From Corynebacterium ammoniagenes DSM 20306 (lineage in GTDB: Bacteria; Actinomycetota; Actinomycetes; Mycobacteriales; Mycobacteriaceae): DNA of 64,000 bases. This document shows, in pieces, positions 28,973 through 37,973 of the stretch. Under the pieces are notes generated by a model, which saw only the letters and a program-made list of their open reading frames with translations, did not search any database and was not told where the DNA came from. The stretch spans positions 1,612,001 to 1,676,000 of the forward strand of contig NZ_CP009244.1 of the NCBI RefSeq assembly GCF_001941425.1. The letters run 5' to 3'. How positions within the stretch are numbered: position 1 is the stretch's first letter; the number at the start of each line of letters is the position of its first letter. The position numbers and the translations under genes were made by a program.

Positions 28973-30049
28973 CTAGACGTCCTGGTTCGCTTTGGCCAAA
29001 GCGGTGGCAATCAGAGTATCGAGCAGTTCTGGGTAGCTCACGCCCGATGCCAAAAATACCTGCGGGTACATCGAGATCGGCGTAAAGCCGGGCAAGGTGT
29101 TGATCTCATTGATCATTGGACCCTGCTCGGTGACAAAGAAGTCCACACGCGATAGGCCTTCGCAATTCAACGCCTGGAAAGTCTCGACCGCGAGGTCCTG
29201 CAGAGCCTTAGTGGTAGCTTCATCAAACGGCGCAGGGATGGTGGCGGTCACGGTGTTATCTAAGTACTTGGTATCAAAGCCATAGAAGCCTTCATCGGAA
29301 TCCTCGGTGCCATTGAGCTTGGCCGGTACCGAAGCAACCAGCTCACCCGTGGGGTATTCCAGCACGCCGACTTCAACTTCGGCACCGACTAGCTCGGCTT
29401 CGACAATGACCTTGTCATCAAATGCGGCAGCCTCGGCAATTGCAGCCGGTAGCTCGTCCCAGGTATTGACTTTGGAGACACCAATCGACGAGCCACCACG
29501 AGCAGGTTTGACGAAGACAGGCAGACCCAAGTGGTCTTTTTCTGCATCGGTTAGCTCTGTGCGGCCGCGCAGGATAACGTCACGGGTAACCGGCAAACCT
29601 TCGGCCACCATGAGTTTGCGCATGAATTCTTTATCCATGCATACCGCAGACGACATCACGCCGGTACCGACATAAGGAATGCCGGCCATCTCAAACACGC
29701 CCTGGACGGTGCCATCTTCGCCGTTGACGCCGTGCAGCGCGGGAAAGACCACGTCAATATCGGCGTGCAGGGTGCCACGGGTGACATTATGAATTTGCCC
29801 ATCACCGCGCGGATTCAACGAGACGGTGAGCTCATCGGCTTCTTCGACCTCCGGCAGCTTGCCATCTTTAATTTCTAAGCCCTCGGTGACACCAATGGTC
29901 CAGGTGCCCTCTTTGGTAATCGCAATGGGGATAATCTCATAGCGCTCCGGGTCCAAATGGCTCATGATTGCACCTGCGGTCACACAGGAGACGGAGTGTT
30001 CAGTACTTTTGCCACCATAGATGACAGCTACGCGCGTCTTTGAAGTCAT
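28973..30049 (-). CDS. ddl: D-alanine--D-alanine ligase
   Basis: A 358-residue ATP-grasp ligase joining two D-Ala for the peptidoglycan stem peptide. Motifs: Y-G-G-K-S-T-E-H-S-V-S at the N-terminus, F-P-A-L-H-G-V-N-G-E-D-G-T-V-Q-G, V-K-P-A-R-G-G-S-S-I-G-V-S (ATP loop) and I-N-E-I-N-T-L-P-G-F-T. The Tyr/Phe specificity loop is of the D-Ala-D-Ala type rather than D-Ala-D-Lac as far as can be read. TAGACT ends 8 nt before the ATG, so a leaderless transcript is likely, independent of gpsA upstream (18-bp gap). Confidence 0.97.
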   Translation of the reverse strand: MTSKTRVAVIYGGKSTEHSVSCVTAGAIMSHLDPERYEIIPIAITKEGTWTIGVTEGLEIKDGKLPEVEEADELTVSLNPRGDGQIHNVTRGTLHADIDVVFPALHGVNGEDGTVQGVFEMAGIPYVGTGVMSSAVCMDKEFMRKLMVAEGLPVTRDVILRGRTELTDAEKDHLGLPVFVKPARGGSSIGVSKVNTWDELPAAIAEAAAFDDKVIVEAELVGAEVEVGVLEYPTGELVASVPAKLNGTEDSDEGFYGFDTKYLDNTVTATIPAPFDEATTKALQDLAVETFQALNCEGLSRVDFFVTEQGPMINEINTLPGFTPISMYPQVFLASGVSYPELLDTLIATALAKANQDV

Positions 30050-30067
30050 GAGGATTAAGTCTAGCTA

Positions 30068-31069
30068 CTAAACTTCCGACTTCTTGCTACGACCCATCAG
30101 AGCAATCACCATGTCTTCGGCCGTCAAGTCTTTATGGCACACGCCAAAAACTGCTTGTGTGAGAGGCATATCCACCCCGGAATCCATGGCCAGGCGATAA
30201 ATCGAGGCCGAAGAAATCACGCCCTCGGCTACTTGCCCATTCGTTGCAGCCGCGGCTTCTTCTAAGCTGCCGCCTTGGCCCAGGCGAAAACCAAAGGTGC
30301 GGTTGCGCGATAATTCCGAGGTACAGGTCGCCACCAAGTCGCCTAAGCCGGCAAGACCGGCAAAGGTTCGAGAATCTGCGCCCAAGGCTTCACCGAGTCG
30401 GGTAATTTCTGCCAGCCCGCGGGTAATCAGTGTTGCCATGGTGTTGGTTCCCATGCCCATGCCGGTGGCCACACCACAGGCGAGAGCGATGACGTTTTTA
30501 CACGCGCCGCCGATTTCACACCCAACCACATCAGTATTGGTATACGGGCGCAAATACGGCGCAGAGACTGCCTGCTGGACCGCAATGGCGCGCTGTTCAT
30601 CCGGACAGGCAATGACGGTGGCGGCCGCTTGTTCTTCGGCAATCTCGCGCGCCAGGTTGGGGCCCGACAACACGGCGATACGATCCGCGGAGGCGCCGGT
30701 GCATTCGGCGATAACCTCGCTCATACGTTTCAAGGTCTCTGACTCGATGCCTTTGGAGATGGACACCAAGGTGGCATCGTTAGGCAAATGCTCATTCCAG
30801 CGCGCTAAATTATCGCGCATGGTTTGCGAAGGCACCGCAAAGACCACGATATCTGCCCCTTCTAAGGCAGCTTGGATATCCGTGGTGGCAGTAATAGTTG
30901 CAGGCAGCACGATATCGGGCAGGTAGTCCGCGTTGATGTGCGTGGTGGTGATGGCCTTTGCCAATTCCGCACGACGAACCCACAGGCGAACCTCACTGCC
31001 AGCGTCTGCAAACACTTTGGCCAGCGTGGTTCCCCAGGATCCCGCGCCCATCACTGCAACTTGTGCCAT
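30068..31069 (-). CDS. gpsA: Glycerol-3-phosphate dehydrogenase [NAD(P)+]
   Basis: A 333-residue cytoplasmic enzyme that reduces dihydroxyacetone phosphate to sn-glycerol-3-phosphate, for phospholipid synthesis. The N-terminal Rossmann motif is [10 protein letters not shown] (residues 6-15). The catalytic Lys region is [13 protein letters not shown], and the C-terminal domain carries [10 protein letters not shown] and [20 protein letters not shown] precedes the ATG. Divergent from mutT1 across 125 bp. The gpsA-ddl pair is conserved in actinobacteria. Confidence 0.97.
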   Translation of the reverse strand: MAQVAVMGAGSWGTTLAKVFADAGSEVRLWVRRAELAKAITTTHINADYLPDIVLPATITATTDIQAALEGADIVVFAVPSQTMRDNLARWNEHLPNDATLVSISKGIESETLKRMSEVIAECTGASADRIAVLSGPNLAREIAEEQAAATVIACPDEQRAIAVQQAVSAPYLRPYTNTDVVGCEIGGACKNVIALACGVATGMGMGTNTMATLITRGLAEITRLGEALGADSRTFAGLAGLGDLVATCTSELSRNRTFGFRLGQGGSLEEAAAATNGQVAEGVISSASIYRLAMDSGVDMPLTQAVFGVCHKDLTAEDMVIALMGRSKKSEV

Positions 31070-31194
31070 TCATCAACCTTTCTAACAACCTGTCTTTCGC
31101 ATCCCATCATAAAACATGCCTGGCCATCACCCGGACTCTTCGCCCGGCAGGGTCTACGATATGAAGGAGCACACCACCCCCGAAGGAGCAGAAA

Positions 31195-32196
31195 GTGGCC
31201 TCAACACCCAAGGTTAAAGACATGCATGAAACTGATAAAGACATCCAATCGGAATCTTTCATATCTGGCCGCTTACAGCATGTTCCCAAAGACCCCAAGG
31301 CAGAATTCAAGCGCACCACCCTGGCAGCAGGTGCCGTGTTATGGCGCGGCGACCCGCAAGCACCTGAGGTGGCGTTAATTCACCGCCCCCACTACGACGA
31401 TTGGTCCTTGCCCAAAGGAAAAGTTGACCCCGGGGAGTCCTTGCCCGCCACCGTGGCGCGTGAGTTGTGGGAAGAAACCGGCTACCAGGTCAAGCTGGGC
31501 AAACTCGTCGGCAAAGTCACCTACCCGGTGCAAGGGCGCACCAAGGTGGTTTACTACTGGCTGGCGCAGGTGTTATCCGGTGAATTTATCGCCAATGAAG
31601 AAGCCGATGAACTGGTGTGGATGCCCATTGCCGATGCCCGCGAGCGCGTGACGTACAAGCTCGATGAAGACGTGTTGGATAAGGCCTTAAAGCGCTTGCA
31701 GTTAATGCCAGAGACCTTGGTGTTATATGTCCGCCACGCCCGCGCGCATGATCGTAAGACATGGAGCGGGGATGATAATTTGCGCCCATTGGATAAAAAG
31801 GGTCGTCGACAAGCGGAAATGCTTGTCTCTGAGCTTGCTCCCTACCACCCCACTGCGATCTATTCCGCCGTGCCCGATCGGTGTTTGCAAACCGCTGCGC
31901 CGTTGGCAGATGAGCTCAATCTTTCCATCCACGTTGACGCGTTGCTTGGCGATGATGCCTGGGTAGACCAACCCACCAAAGCCCGCCTGGCATTTGAGTC
32001 CATTGTCGCCCGCGGTGGCACCCCCGTGATTGTCTCGCAGGGACTGACTATCCCGTCCATCATTGACTCTTATGCCCCGAAGTTTATGGATACCGATGAC
32101 TTGAAGGTCAAAAAGTCCTCTGTGTGGGTCTTAAGCTTTCTACATGGCGAGCTGACCGGCGCGGACTATTTAGCCTCCCCGCTGCCGGTGCGATAG
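31195..32196 (+). CDS. mutT1: MutT1-type Nudix hydrolase fused to a histidine-phosphatase domain
   Basis: A 333-residue two-domain enzyme. The N-terminal Nudix domain has a full box G75-x5-E81-x7-R-E-L-W-E-E-T-G96. The C-terminal domain is histidine-phosphatase-like, with V-R-H-A-R-A-H-D-R at about 179-187 (catalytic His181) and a G-R-R-Q-A-E motif. In mycobacteria the same fusion (MutT1, Rv2985) hydrolyses 8-oxo-dGTP and 8-oxo-GTP and removes diphosphates, preventing oxidative mutations. The usual R-H-G is R-H-A here, as in that subfamily. GTG at 31195 has GAAGGAGCAGAAA upstream; an ATG nine codons later is an alternative. The stop abuts the convergent TDT stop. Confidence 0.9.
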   Translation: MASTPKVKDMHETDKDIQSESFISGRLQHVPKDPKAEFKRTTLAAGAVLWRGDPQAPEVALIHRPHYDDWSLPKGKVDPGESLPATVARELWEETGYQVKLGKLVGKVTYPVQGRTKVVYYWLAQVLSGEFIANEEADELVWMPIADARERVTYKLDEDVLDKALKRLQLMPETLVLYVRHARAHDRKTWSGDDNLRPLDKKGRRQAEMLVSELAPYHPTAIYSAVPDRCLQTAAPLADELNLSIHVDALLGDDAWVDQPTKARLAFESIVARGGTPVIVSQGLTIPSIIDSYAPKFMDTDDLKVKKSSVWVLSFLHGELTGADYLASPLPVR

Positions 32197-33129
32197 CTAG
32201 TCTTGGCTGGTTTCGGCTTCGTGGTTCAAACGCCACGAAGCCCAGCGGATAACGCACAATAGCCAGTTCAAAATTAAAAGGCCCAGGGCTGCTTGGCTAA
32301 TGATGTCAAAGGCATGGTTGCCGGTACTGACCGCCACAAAGTGCGTGCCTAGGCTCATGGTGCCCACCGGGAAGGTTGATCCCCACCAGGCGGGGTTATA
32401 GGCTGCCCATCTGCGTACCGTGCGGTATTCGTGATAGAGCGCATAAAGACTTGCCGCCGCACCTAATGGCAACATGATCGAGGCGTAGAGCAGGCCAAAA
32501 TCTTGGGAGAATAACAGCTGCGCCGCGGCGGTGGATTGCCCGACCACGCCCACGGGAATCCAGGTGGTATTGCCGACGATCGCTGGGATATTCGCGCGCC
32601 CGCGCATCAGCGCCAGGTAGACGTAGAGGAATACCGGCACCCCGATAATCCACACGAAGATAAAGCCAATGCGCCCGAGGGTTATAAATCCCAGCTGCGC
32701 GGCGCTGGTGGCTGCGACCATGGGAACCACCAGCGCAAGGCCCCATTGGAAGTTCGGTGAGCCAGCAAATTTCCGCCACTGATTGATAGCCAGCACAAAG
32801 CCTGCCAGCCCTGCGGTGAGATAGGTAATGAGCTGGTAGACGCTGTCACCGGTAATCGTGGTCCACGCCGTGCCTAAAGAGATAACGCCCATGGCAAACA
32901 TGCCCCACGGCCCCATGTGCTCCGGCAACAGCCGCGGGGTGCGATAGCGCAGGGTGCCGTAGCAGGTGACCACAAAGATGCCGGTGGCGAGCACCGCGAA
33001 GGCAATCGCTGGATAGTTGGCGCCGTGAATGGACAATAACGCGGCAATGATTGAGGTGCCCATTAATGAGCCAGTCCACGCGGGACCGGCTGGTGGGATC
33101 AATGTTTGCTGGATATGCACCCCTGTCAT
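32197..33129 (-). CDS. TDT/SLAC1-family transporter (TehA-like)
   Basis: A 310-residue membrane protein with ten predicted helices. The opening G-P-A-W-T-G-S-L-M-G-T-S-I-I-A and the later H-M-G-P-W-G-M-F-A-M-G-V match the tellurite-resistance/dicarboxylate transporter (TDT) family, which includes TehA, the yeast malic acid permease Mae1 and plant SLAC1 anion channels. Anion or dicarboxylate transport is inferred; tellurite need not be a substrate. It lies between mutT1 and leuD, the place where mycobacteria have hupB. It is separated from leuD by an unusual repeat-bearing hairpin. Confidence 0.75.
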   Translation of the reverse strand: MTGVHIQQTLIPPAGPAWTGSLMGTSIIAALLSIHGANYPAIAFAVLATGIFVVTCYGTLRYRTPRLLPEHMGPWGMFAMGVISLGTAWTTITGDSVYQLITYLTAGLAGFVLAINQWRKFAGSPNFQWGLALVVPMVAATSAAQLGFITLGRIGFIFVWIIGVPVFLYVYLALMRGRANIPAIVGNTTWIPVGVVGQSTAAAQLLFSQDFGLLYASIMLPLGAAASLYALYHEYRTVRRWAAYNPAWWGSTFPVGTMSLGTHFVAVSTGNHAFDIISQAALGLLILNWLLCVIRWASWRLNHEAETSQD

Positions 33130-33151
33130 CGTAGTACCTGCTTAAAGCAAA

Positions 33152-33230
33152 GCCCCAGGTAACCCGCTGGAAGCGGACCGCTGGAAGATGACTGCTGGAA
33201 GCAGACCACCAAAAGCAGATTTCCTGGGGC
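33152..33230 (-). repeat. Tandem 14-bp repeats held inside a leuD terminator-like hairpin
   Basis: GCCCCAGG (33152-33159) and CCTGGGGC (33223-33230) are inverted arms. The space between holds four 14-bp units at 33164, 33178, 33192 and 33206. Unit 1 is CCGCTGGAAGCGGA and unit 3 is CTGCTGGAAGCAGA; units 2 and 4 are more diverged. Units 1 and 3 can each fold as a 4-bp mini-hairpin, with compensatory changes. The structure is 21 bp past the leuD stop, so termination is likely, though the T tail is weak. Confidence 0.6.
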
Positions 33231-33251
33231 AGTCTCAGGCTCTATTAAAAC

Positions 33252-33839
33252 CTATTTGGCCACTGCGGGCTTAAACGCCGGGCGCTGTGCTTCAAAAGAG
33301 GTAATGGCCTCTTCATCGCGCAAGGTCAACCCGATATCATCTAAGCCTTCCATCAAGCGCCAGCGCGTGTAGTCATCAATATCAAAGCTGTAGACATTGC
33401 CGCCGACGGTGACGGTGCGTGCTTCCAAGTCCACGGTGACTTCGACATCACCGGATTCAAGCTGCTTCCAAATCAGCTCAATGTCTTCTTGCTCCATCAA
33501 CCCGGTCAACATGCCCGCCTTGCCGGAGTTGCCCCGGAAGATATCGGCGAAACGGGAAGAAAATACTGCCTTGAACCCGTAGTCGCCTAATGCCCAAACC
33601 GCGTGCTCACGCGAGGAACCGGTACCGAAGTCGGCGCCAGCAAAAAGCACGGTGCCCTTGTTGAATGGCTCCTGGTTCAGCACAAAGTTTTCATCTTTGC
33701 GCCAGTTGGAAAACAGGCCATCTTGAAAGCCTGAGCGCTTGACGGACTTGAGATAGACCGCGGGGATGATCTGGTCGGTATCGACATTGGAATAGCGCAG
33801 GGGAACGCCAATGCCGGTGTGCGTGGTGAACTTTTCCAT
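33252..33839 (-). CDS. leuD: 3-isopropylmalate dehydratase small subunit
   Basis: A 195-residue swivel-domain subunit of isopropylmalate isomerase, working with LeuC to turn 2- into 3-isopropylmalate in leucine synthesis. Motifs: [19 protein letters not shown] (N-terminus), [14 protein letters not shown] and [15 protein letters not shown]. Length is typical. It follows leuC by 59 bp on the same strand, so leuCD is one operon read away from ltbR. Confidence 0.97.
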   Translation of the reverse strand: MEKFTTHTGIGVPLRYSNVDTDQIIPAVYLKSVKRSGFQDGLFSNWRKDENFVLNQEPFNKGTVLFAGADFGTGSSREHAVWALGDYGFKAVFSSRFADIFRGNSGKAGMLTGLMEQEDIELIWKQLESGDVEVTVDLEARTVTVGGNVYSFDIDDYTRWRLMEGLDDIGLTLRDEEAITSFEAQRPAFKPAVAK

Positions 33840-33898
33840 GTGTTTAAAATTCCTTTGCTTATCGTCTTCGTCTGATCAGTATGGCTTTCGACGAAGCC

Positions 33899-35347
33899 TT
33901 AAGACGCCTGCTCCGCAGGCTCACGAGGGTCCAGATCAGCAGGTGATGCCAAATGGCCAGTGACCGCAGTAGCTGCTGCGACCAATGGGGAGACCAAGTG
34001 AGTGCGTCCACCAGGGCCTTGGCGGCCTTCGAAGTTACGGTTCGAGGTAGATGCCGAGCGCTCCCCTGGTTTGAGCTGGTCCGGGTTCATGCCCAAGCAC
34101 ATGGAACAACCCGCGGTGCGCCACTCAGCACCGAACTTGAGGAAGATCTTATCCAGGCCTTCATTTTCCGCCTGCTTTTTCACAACCTCGGAGGATGGCA
34201 CCACGATCATGCGGGTGTCAGGATCAATCGTGCGACCTTCCACGACCTCAGCTGCCACGCGCAGGTCCTCGATGCGCGCATTGGTGCATGAGCCCAAAAA
34301 GACAGTATCGATGGAAATATCGCGCAGCGGGGTACCCGGAGTTAAGTCCATGTACTCCAACGCCTTAGCGATAGCGGATTTTTCATTATCATCACCCGCC
34401 GCCTCTGGATCCGGCACGACAGAACCCAAGGGCAGACCTTGACCTGGGTTGGTACCCCAGGTAACAAATGGGGTCAGCTCATCGGCGTCAATTTCCACGA
34501 CGGTGTCAAACTCCGCGCCCTCATCGGTCGGCAGCGTCTTCCAGTACTCCACCGCCGCATCCCAGTCCTCACCCTTCGGTGCGAACTCACGGCCCTTGAC
34601 ATATTCGTAGGTCGTCTCATCCGGTGCGACCATGCCCGCGCGTGCGCCTGCCTCAATAGACATATTGCAAATGGTCATGCGCGCTTCCATCGACATCTTG
34701 CGAATCGCTTCACCACGGTATTCGATGATGTGGCCCTGGCCGCCACCGGTACCAATCTTGGCAATAATGGCCAAAATCAAGTCCTTGGCGGAAACACCTT
34801 CTGCTAATTCACCCTTGACCTCAATAGCCATGGTCTTAAAAGGCTTCAGCGACAGCGTCTGCGTTGCCATCACGTGTTCCACCTCTGAGGTACCAATGCC
34901 CATCGCGATGGAACCGAAAGCACCGTGGGTGGAGGTATGCGAGTCACCACAGACAATGGTCATCCCCGGCTGAGTAATGCCCAGCTGCGGGCCGACGGTG
35001 TGGACAATGCCCTGCTGGGCATCACCCATCGGGTGCAGGCGCACACCAAATTCCTCACAGTTATCGCGCAGCGTGGATACCTGGGTACGGGAAGTCTTAT
35101 CGAGGATTTCCAGCAGGTTACCGGTTTTAATTCCCAGGGTTGGTACGTTGTGATCTTCGGTTGCCAAATGCAGCTCGGGGTGACGCATCTTGCGACCTGC
35201 CAAACGCAGTCCGTCGAAAGCCTGCGGGCTGGTAACCTCGTGCAACAGCTGGAAATCGATATAAATCAGATCTGGCGCACCGCCTTCACCTTTGGTTACT
35301 ACGTGGTCGCGCCACACCTTCTCTGCCAGCGTCAGTTTCTCGGACAT
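33899..35347 (-). CDS. leuC: 3-isopropylmalate dehydratase large subunit
   Basis: A 482-residue aconitase-superfamily subunit that carries the 4Fe-4S cluster. The three cluster cysteines are in G-S-C-T-N-A-R (one) and G-C-S-M-C-L-G-M-N (two). Also seen: [17 protein letters not shown] and [23 protein letters not shown] precedes the ATG. The divergent regulator gene lies 50 bp away, and the space between holds a candidate LtbR box, so leucine-responsive repression is expected. Confidence 0.97.
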   Translation of the reverse strand: MSEKLTLAEKVWRDHVVTKGEGGAPDLIYIDFQLLHEVTSPQAFDGLRLAGRKMRHPELHLATEDHNVPTLGIKTGNLLEILDKTSRTQVSTLRDNCEEFGVRLHPMGDAQQGIVHTVGPQLGITQPGMTIVCGDSHTSTHGAFGSIAMGIGTSEVEHVMATQTLSLKPFKTMAIEVKGELAEGVSAKDLILAIIAKIGTGGGQGHIIEYRGEAIRKMSMEARMTICNMSIEAGARAGMVAPDETTYEYVKGREFAPKGEDWDAAVEYWKTLPTDEGAEFDTVVEIDADELTPFVTWGTNPGQGLPLGSVVPDPEAAGDDNEKSAIAKALEYMDLTPGTPLRDISIDTVFLGSCTNARIEDLRVAAEVVEGRTIDPDTRMIVVPSSEVVKKQAENEGLDKIFLKFGAEWRTAGCSMCLGMNPDQLKPGERSASTSNRNFEGRQGPGGRTHLVSPLVAAATAVTGHLASPADLDPREPAEQAS

Positions 35348-35366
35348 TCCATCACTCCACTTGAAA

Positions 35367-35378
35367 TCTCACTAATTG
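35367..35378 (-). promoter_or_regulatory. Candidate LtbR operator in the leuC-ltbR intergenic region
   Basis: The minus strand reads CAATTAGTGAGA. The LtbR motif described for C. glutamicum is CA(T/C)ATAGTG(A/G)GA; 10 of 12 positions agree. It lies between the divergent starts of leuC and ltbR, where the regulator binds in that species. Confidence 0.65.
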
Positions 35379-35396
35379 GGACGTATGTTTCAATAT

Positions 35397-36080
35397 ATGG
35401 GAGATTATAGCGCAGTTTCTGGCATTAAGGTACTCGATCGCGCAGTTGCGATTATGATGGCCGCCGCCAATAAACCATCAACGCTCAATGATTTGTGCGA
35501 AACCACCGGCCTGCCACGAGCCACCGCACACCGTCTGGCCACGGCTTTAGAAGCCCACCGACTGGTTGCACGCACCCCCGAAGGCAAGTGGACTATCGGC
35601 TCCGCCTTCCCCGGCAACCGCAATGACTTACTATCCAGCGCCAAGCCGATTATGGACCAATTGATGGAAGATACCGGCGAATCCATTCAATTATACCAGT
35701 GGACGGAGACTGCACGAACCTGTGTTGCCACCGCGGAGCCTGCCCAAGGACTACACAACGTGGTACCAGTGGGCAGCCAACTACCGCTGACCTCCGGTTC
35801 CGCCGCGCGCGTTATCGCCGCCTTCGCCGAAATCACTATTGAGGGCGCCACCTTTAGCCAAGCTGATGTCGATGCCGCCAAAGAAGCCGGCTATTCCGAA
35901 TCCGTCGAAGAACGCGAAGCCGGCCTTGCTTCCGTCTCCGCCCCTATCCTCGATGCCAACGGCCAACTCGTCGCCGTGTTATCCATCTCCGGCTCTGTCG
36001 ACCGCTACAAGCCCTCTCCCGCAGAAAAGTTTGGCGCACAGCTTCTCGATGCCGCCAGCCAGCTCAGCGCAGCGCTCTAA
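35397..36080 (+). CDS. ltbR: IclR-family regulator, LtbR orthologue (leucine/tryptophan biosynthesis)
   Basis: A 227-residue IclR-type regulator: an N-terminal winged HTH (G-I-K-V-L-D-R-A-V-A-I-M...L-N-D-L-C-E-T-T-G-L-P-R-A-T-A-H-R-L) and a C-terminal effector domain. In C. glutamicum the divergent neighbour of leuCD is LtbR, a repressor of leuCD, leuB and trp genes; position and sequence type make this the same gene. The open frame reaches back to TTG 35376 with an ATG at 35385. ATG 35397 is chosen because TATGTT ends 7 nt upstream, fitting a leaderless start. The -10 then overlaps the edge of the operator region, which would allow autoregulation. Confidence 0.88.
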   Translation: MGDYSAVSGIKVLDRAVAIMMAAANKPSTLNDLCETTGLPRATAHRLATALEAHRLVARTPEGKWTIGSAFPGNRNDLLSSAKPIMDQLMEDTGESIQLYQWTETARTCVATAEPAQGLHNVVPVGSQLPLTSGSAARVIAAFAEITIEGATFSQADVDAAKEAGYSESVEEREAGLASVSAPILDANGQLVAVLSISGSVDRYKPSPAEKFGAQLLDAASQLSAAL

Positions 36081-36101
36081 AACATTCGCTTCAACTTCAT
36101 A

Positions 36102-36153
36102 AAAATAACCTCAGCCCAGTCCCCTTCAAGGGACCGCGTGCTGAGGTTATTTT
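36102..36153. terminator. Bidirectional terminator between ltbR and gntP
   Basis: A 14-bp perfect stem AAAATAACCTCAGC/GCTGAGGTTATTTT, with a 24-nt loop that holds a smaller GTCCC/GGGAC hairpin. The A/T ends give U-runs in both directions. Confidence 0.92.
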
Positions 36154-36167
36154 ATTGCCGGAGGCGC

Positions 36168-37616
36168 TTAGACAGGCATCACCATCGCCAAGATGATGAC
36201 CACCGGTAGAGATACCAGCGAAGAAATCGCCGTCGATACCGTCATAGTCTTCAGTGCGCCCTTGGTGGTCAATCCCAACAAGGACTTAAACATCCAGAAG
36301 AAGTTACTGTTGACCTGCAATGCAAACATCGCACCGGAGGCAATCGCCAGACCCATGACAATCGGGTTGACAGCCACCACGCCCAACACCGGCGCGATAA
36401 TACCGGCGGCGGCAATGGCAGCCACAGAAACCGAGCCAATCGCCAGGTGCAACAAGGCCGCGACAAACCACGCCAGGACGACGATAGCTACAGTTGGCAT
36501 ATTCTCATTGGCGGTAAAGAGGTTTTCCAAGACCGAATCCAGTCCCGAGGCACCGATGACCGCACCGAGTGAGCCACCCACACCGGTAATCAGCAAAATC
36601 TCACCCGTGGTACCAAAACCTGATTGCATGGTCTCACTTGTAGCCTCATTACCCGTGGTCATGCGGGTGAGGATATAAGCACCCAATAGGCCGATAAACA
36701 AGGCAATATTGGCGTCACCAAGGAAAGCAATAATAGAATTCGAGAATTCAAAAAGGTCTGCGAAAGCACCCAAAGCAATCAGTACCAACGGCACCAAGAT
36801 GGGCAGGAACAACACCACCAGTGGAAGCTGGTCTGCCTTCGAGCCCTCATCGTCAGAACCGGGCCCGGAAGCTCCTGCGGATCCACCTGCAGAACCGGTA
36901 GAGCCGGTAGAACCAGTCCCCGCCGATCCACTACTAGCCTCGGCTGCGACGGCACGCGCTTCGGCAAATTCTTCTTGCGCCGCAGCATTTTCATCACTGT
37001 CCGGCTTCCAGTAATTGGTGCGCAGTACCAGGCGCATAATAAATGTCGTCACCAGCGCCGTTGCAGGGCCTAGAACCAGGCCAAAGAACAGCCACTTTCC
37101 TAAGGAAATTCCCATCAGCCCGGTGACCGATAGCGCCGCAAGGCCTGGAATGACGAAGACATAACCGGAGAAAATTCCCGTGCCCAAAGCAGAGGCCATT
37201 AAAGGCAATCCGTGTTTGCCGATGCTTGGCGCTGCCGACCGTGCCACGGGTGCGGCTAGCACTACCTGGACATCGACATAAATAGACGGCATCACCAGTG
37301 ATAACAGCGCCGCCATCGAATACGGCAATCGTTCCGCGCCAACAGTATTGACTAGCAAGCGCACAAGTCTGGTAAATGCCCCTGTTGATTGCATCAGGGC
37401 TCCGATGAGCACGCCAAAGCCGATCAACAGACCGACTTCAATCATGATTTCACCAAAGCCGGTGGTGATGGCTTCGATGGTTCCGCCTAAGCCCACGCCT
37501 GTTGCAATGCCTAAGTACAGCGAACCTAGAACAAGGCTGATAACTGGGTCGACTTTGAAGCGAATAATGAGCAGTACGACCGCAACGATCGCGATAAGTG
37601 TATGCACGGCGACCAC
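36168..37616 (-). CDS. gntP: GntP-family permease (gluconate or related organic acid)
   Basis: A 482-residue secondary transporter of the gluconate:H+ symporter family with about 12-13 helices. Typical segments are G-F-G-E-I-M-I-E-V-G-L-L-I-G-F-G-V-L-I-G, P-S-I-Y-V-D-V-Q-V-V-L and G-L-L-G-A-Y-I-L. Between helices, residues 206-262 form a charged then Gly/Ser/Thr-rich linker with no counterpart in most GntP proteins. Gluconate is the best guess; other sugar acids are possible. GTG 37616 has GGGAGG 6 nt upstream. TAGAAT at 37696-37701 (minus) is a candidate -10, giving an approximately 75-nt leader. No sugar-acid kinase gene is adjacent. Confidence 0.88.
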   Translation of the reverse strand: MVAVHTLIAIVAVVLLIIRFKVDPVISLVLGSLYLGIATGVGLGGTIEAITTGFGEIMIEVGLLIGFGVLIGALMQSTGAFTRLVRLLVNTVGAERLPYSMAALLSLVMPSIYVDVQVVLAAPVARSAAPSIGKHGLPLMASALGTGIFSGYVFVIPGLAALSVTGLMGISLGKWLFFGLVLGPATALVTTFIMRLVLRTNYWKPDSDENAAAQEEFAEARAVAAEASSGSAGTGSTGSTGSAGGSAGASGPGSDDEGSKADQLPLVVLFLPILVPLVLIALGAFADLFEFSNSIIAFLGDANIALFIGLLGAYILTRMTTGNEATSETMQSGFGTTGEILLITGVGGSLGAVIGASGLDSVLENLFTANENMPTVAIVVLAWFVAALLHLAIGSVSVAAIAAAGIIAPVLGVVAVNPIVMGLAIASGAMFALQVNSNFFWMFKSLLGLTTKGALKTMTVSTAISSLVSLPVVIILAMVMPV

Positions 37617-37973
37617 AGGTGGCCTCCCTTTCGATTCCTGGACTTATTTTCAGGGAGAGCACTCAGACATGGCACCTTTATTTCCCAATCAAGGGATTCT
37701 AATTTAAGTGTGAACTGCACGATAAATTTGCACCTGCGTGAGCGCCAGCGCCACAGGCCAGATTGCCGGCCTCATTCACTTCTTAATGCATTAAGACAAG
37801 GTTAATGCGACATTCACAGCTGAATAAATTCACAATGAATTTAATTACCCCGAAAAAGCCACACCATGTCCGCCAGTCGCACGCATCCCCACTAATCATC
37901 GGTACAAAAACACAGGGTCCAACCCTGCACCACAGAACCTTAGTCACGCAGGACCACAGCCCCGCAGAAGTTC
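37617..37973. other. 357-bp intergenic region with a 16-bp palindrome
   Basis: No convincing gene. It holds the gntP ribosome site and a likely -10 (minus TAGAAT, 37696-37701). At 37781-37796 is a perfect 16-bp palindrome, TCTTAATGCATTAAGA, about 165 bp upstream of gntP, that looks like an operator half-way into the gap. The end of the HD-domain gene (37974) faces this region. Confidence 0.6.

Noticed and set aside
33164..33219. Possible CRISPR-like repeats
   Set aside because: Units are 14 bp, directly adjacent without spacers, and no cas gene is present.
37700..37735. GlxR (CRP-type) site TGTGA-N6-TCACA ahead of gntP
   Set aside because: Only the TGTGA half is good; the opposite half matches at 2 of 5 positions.
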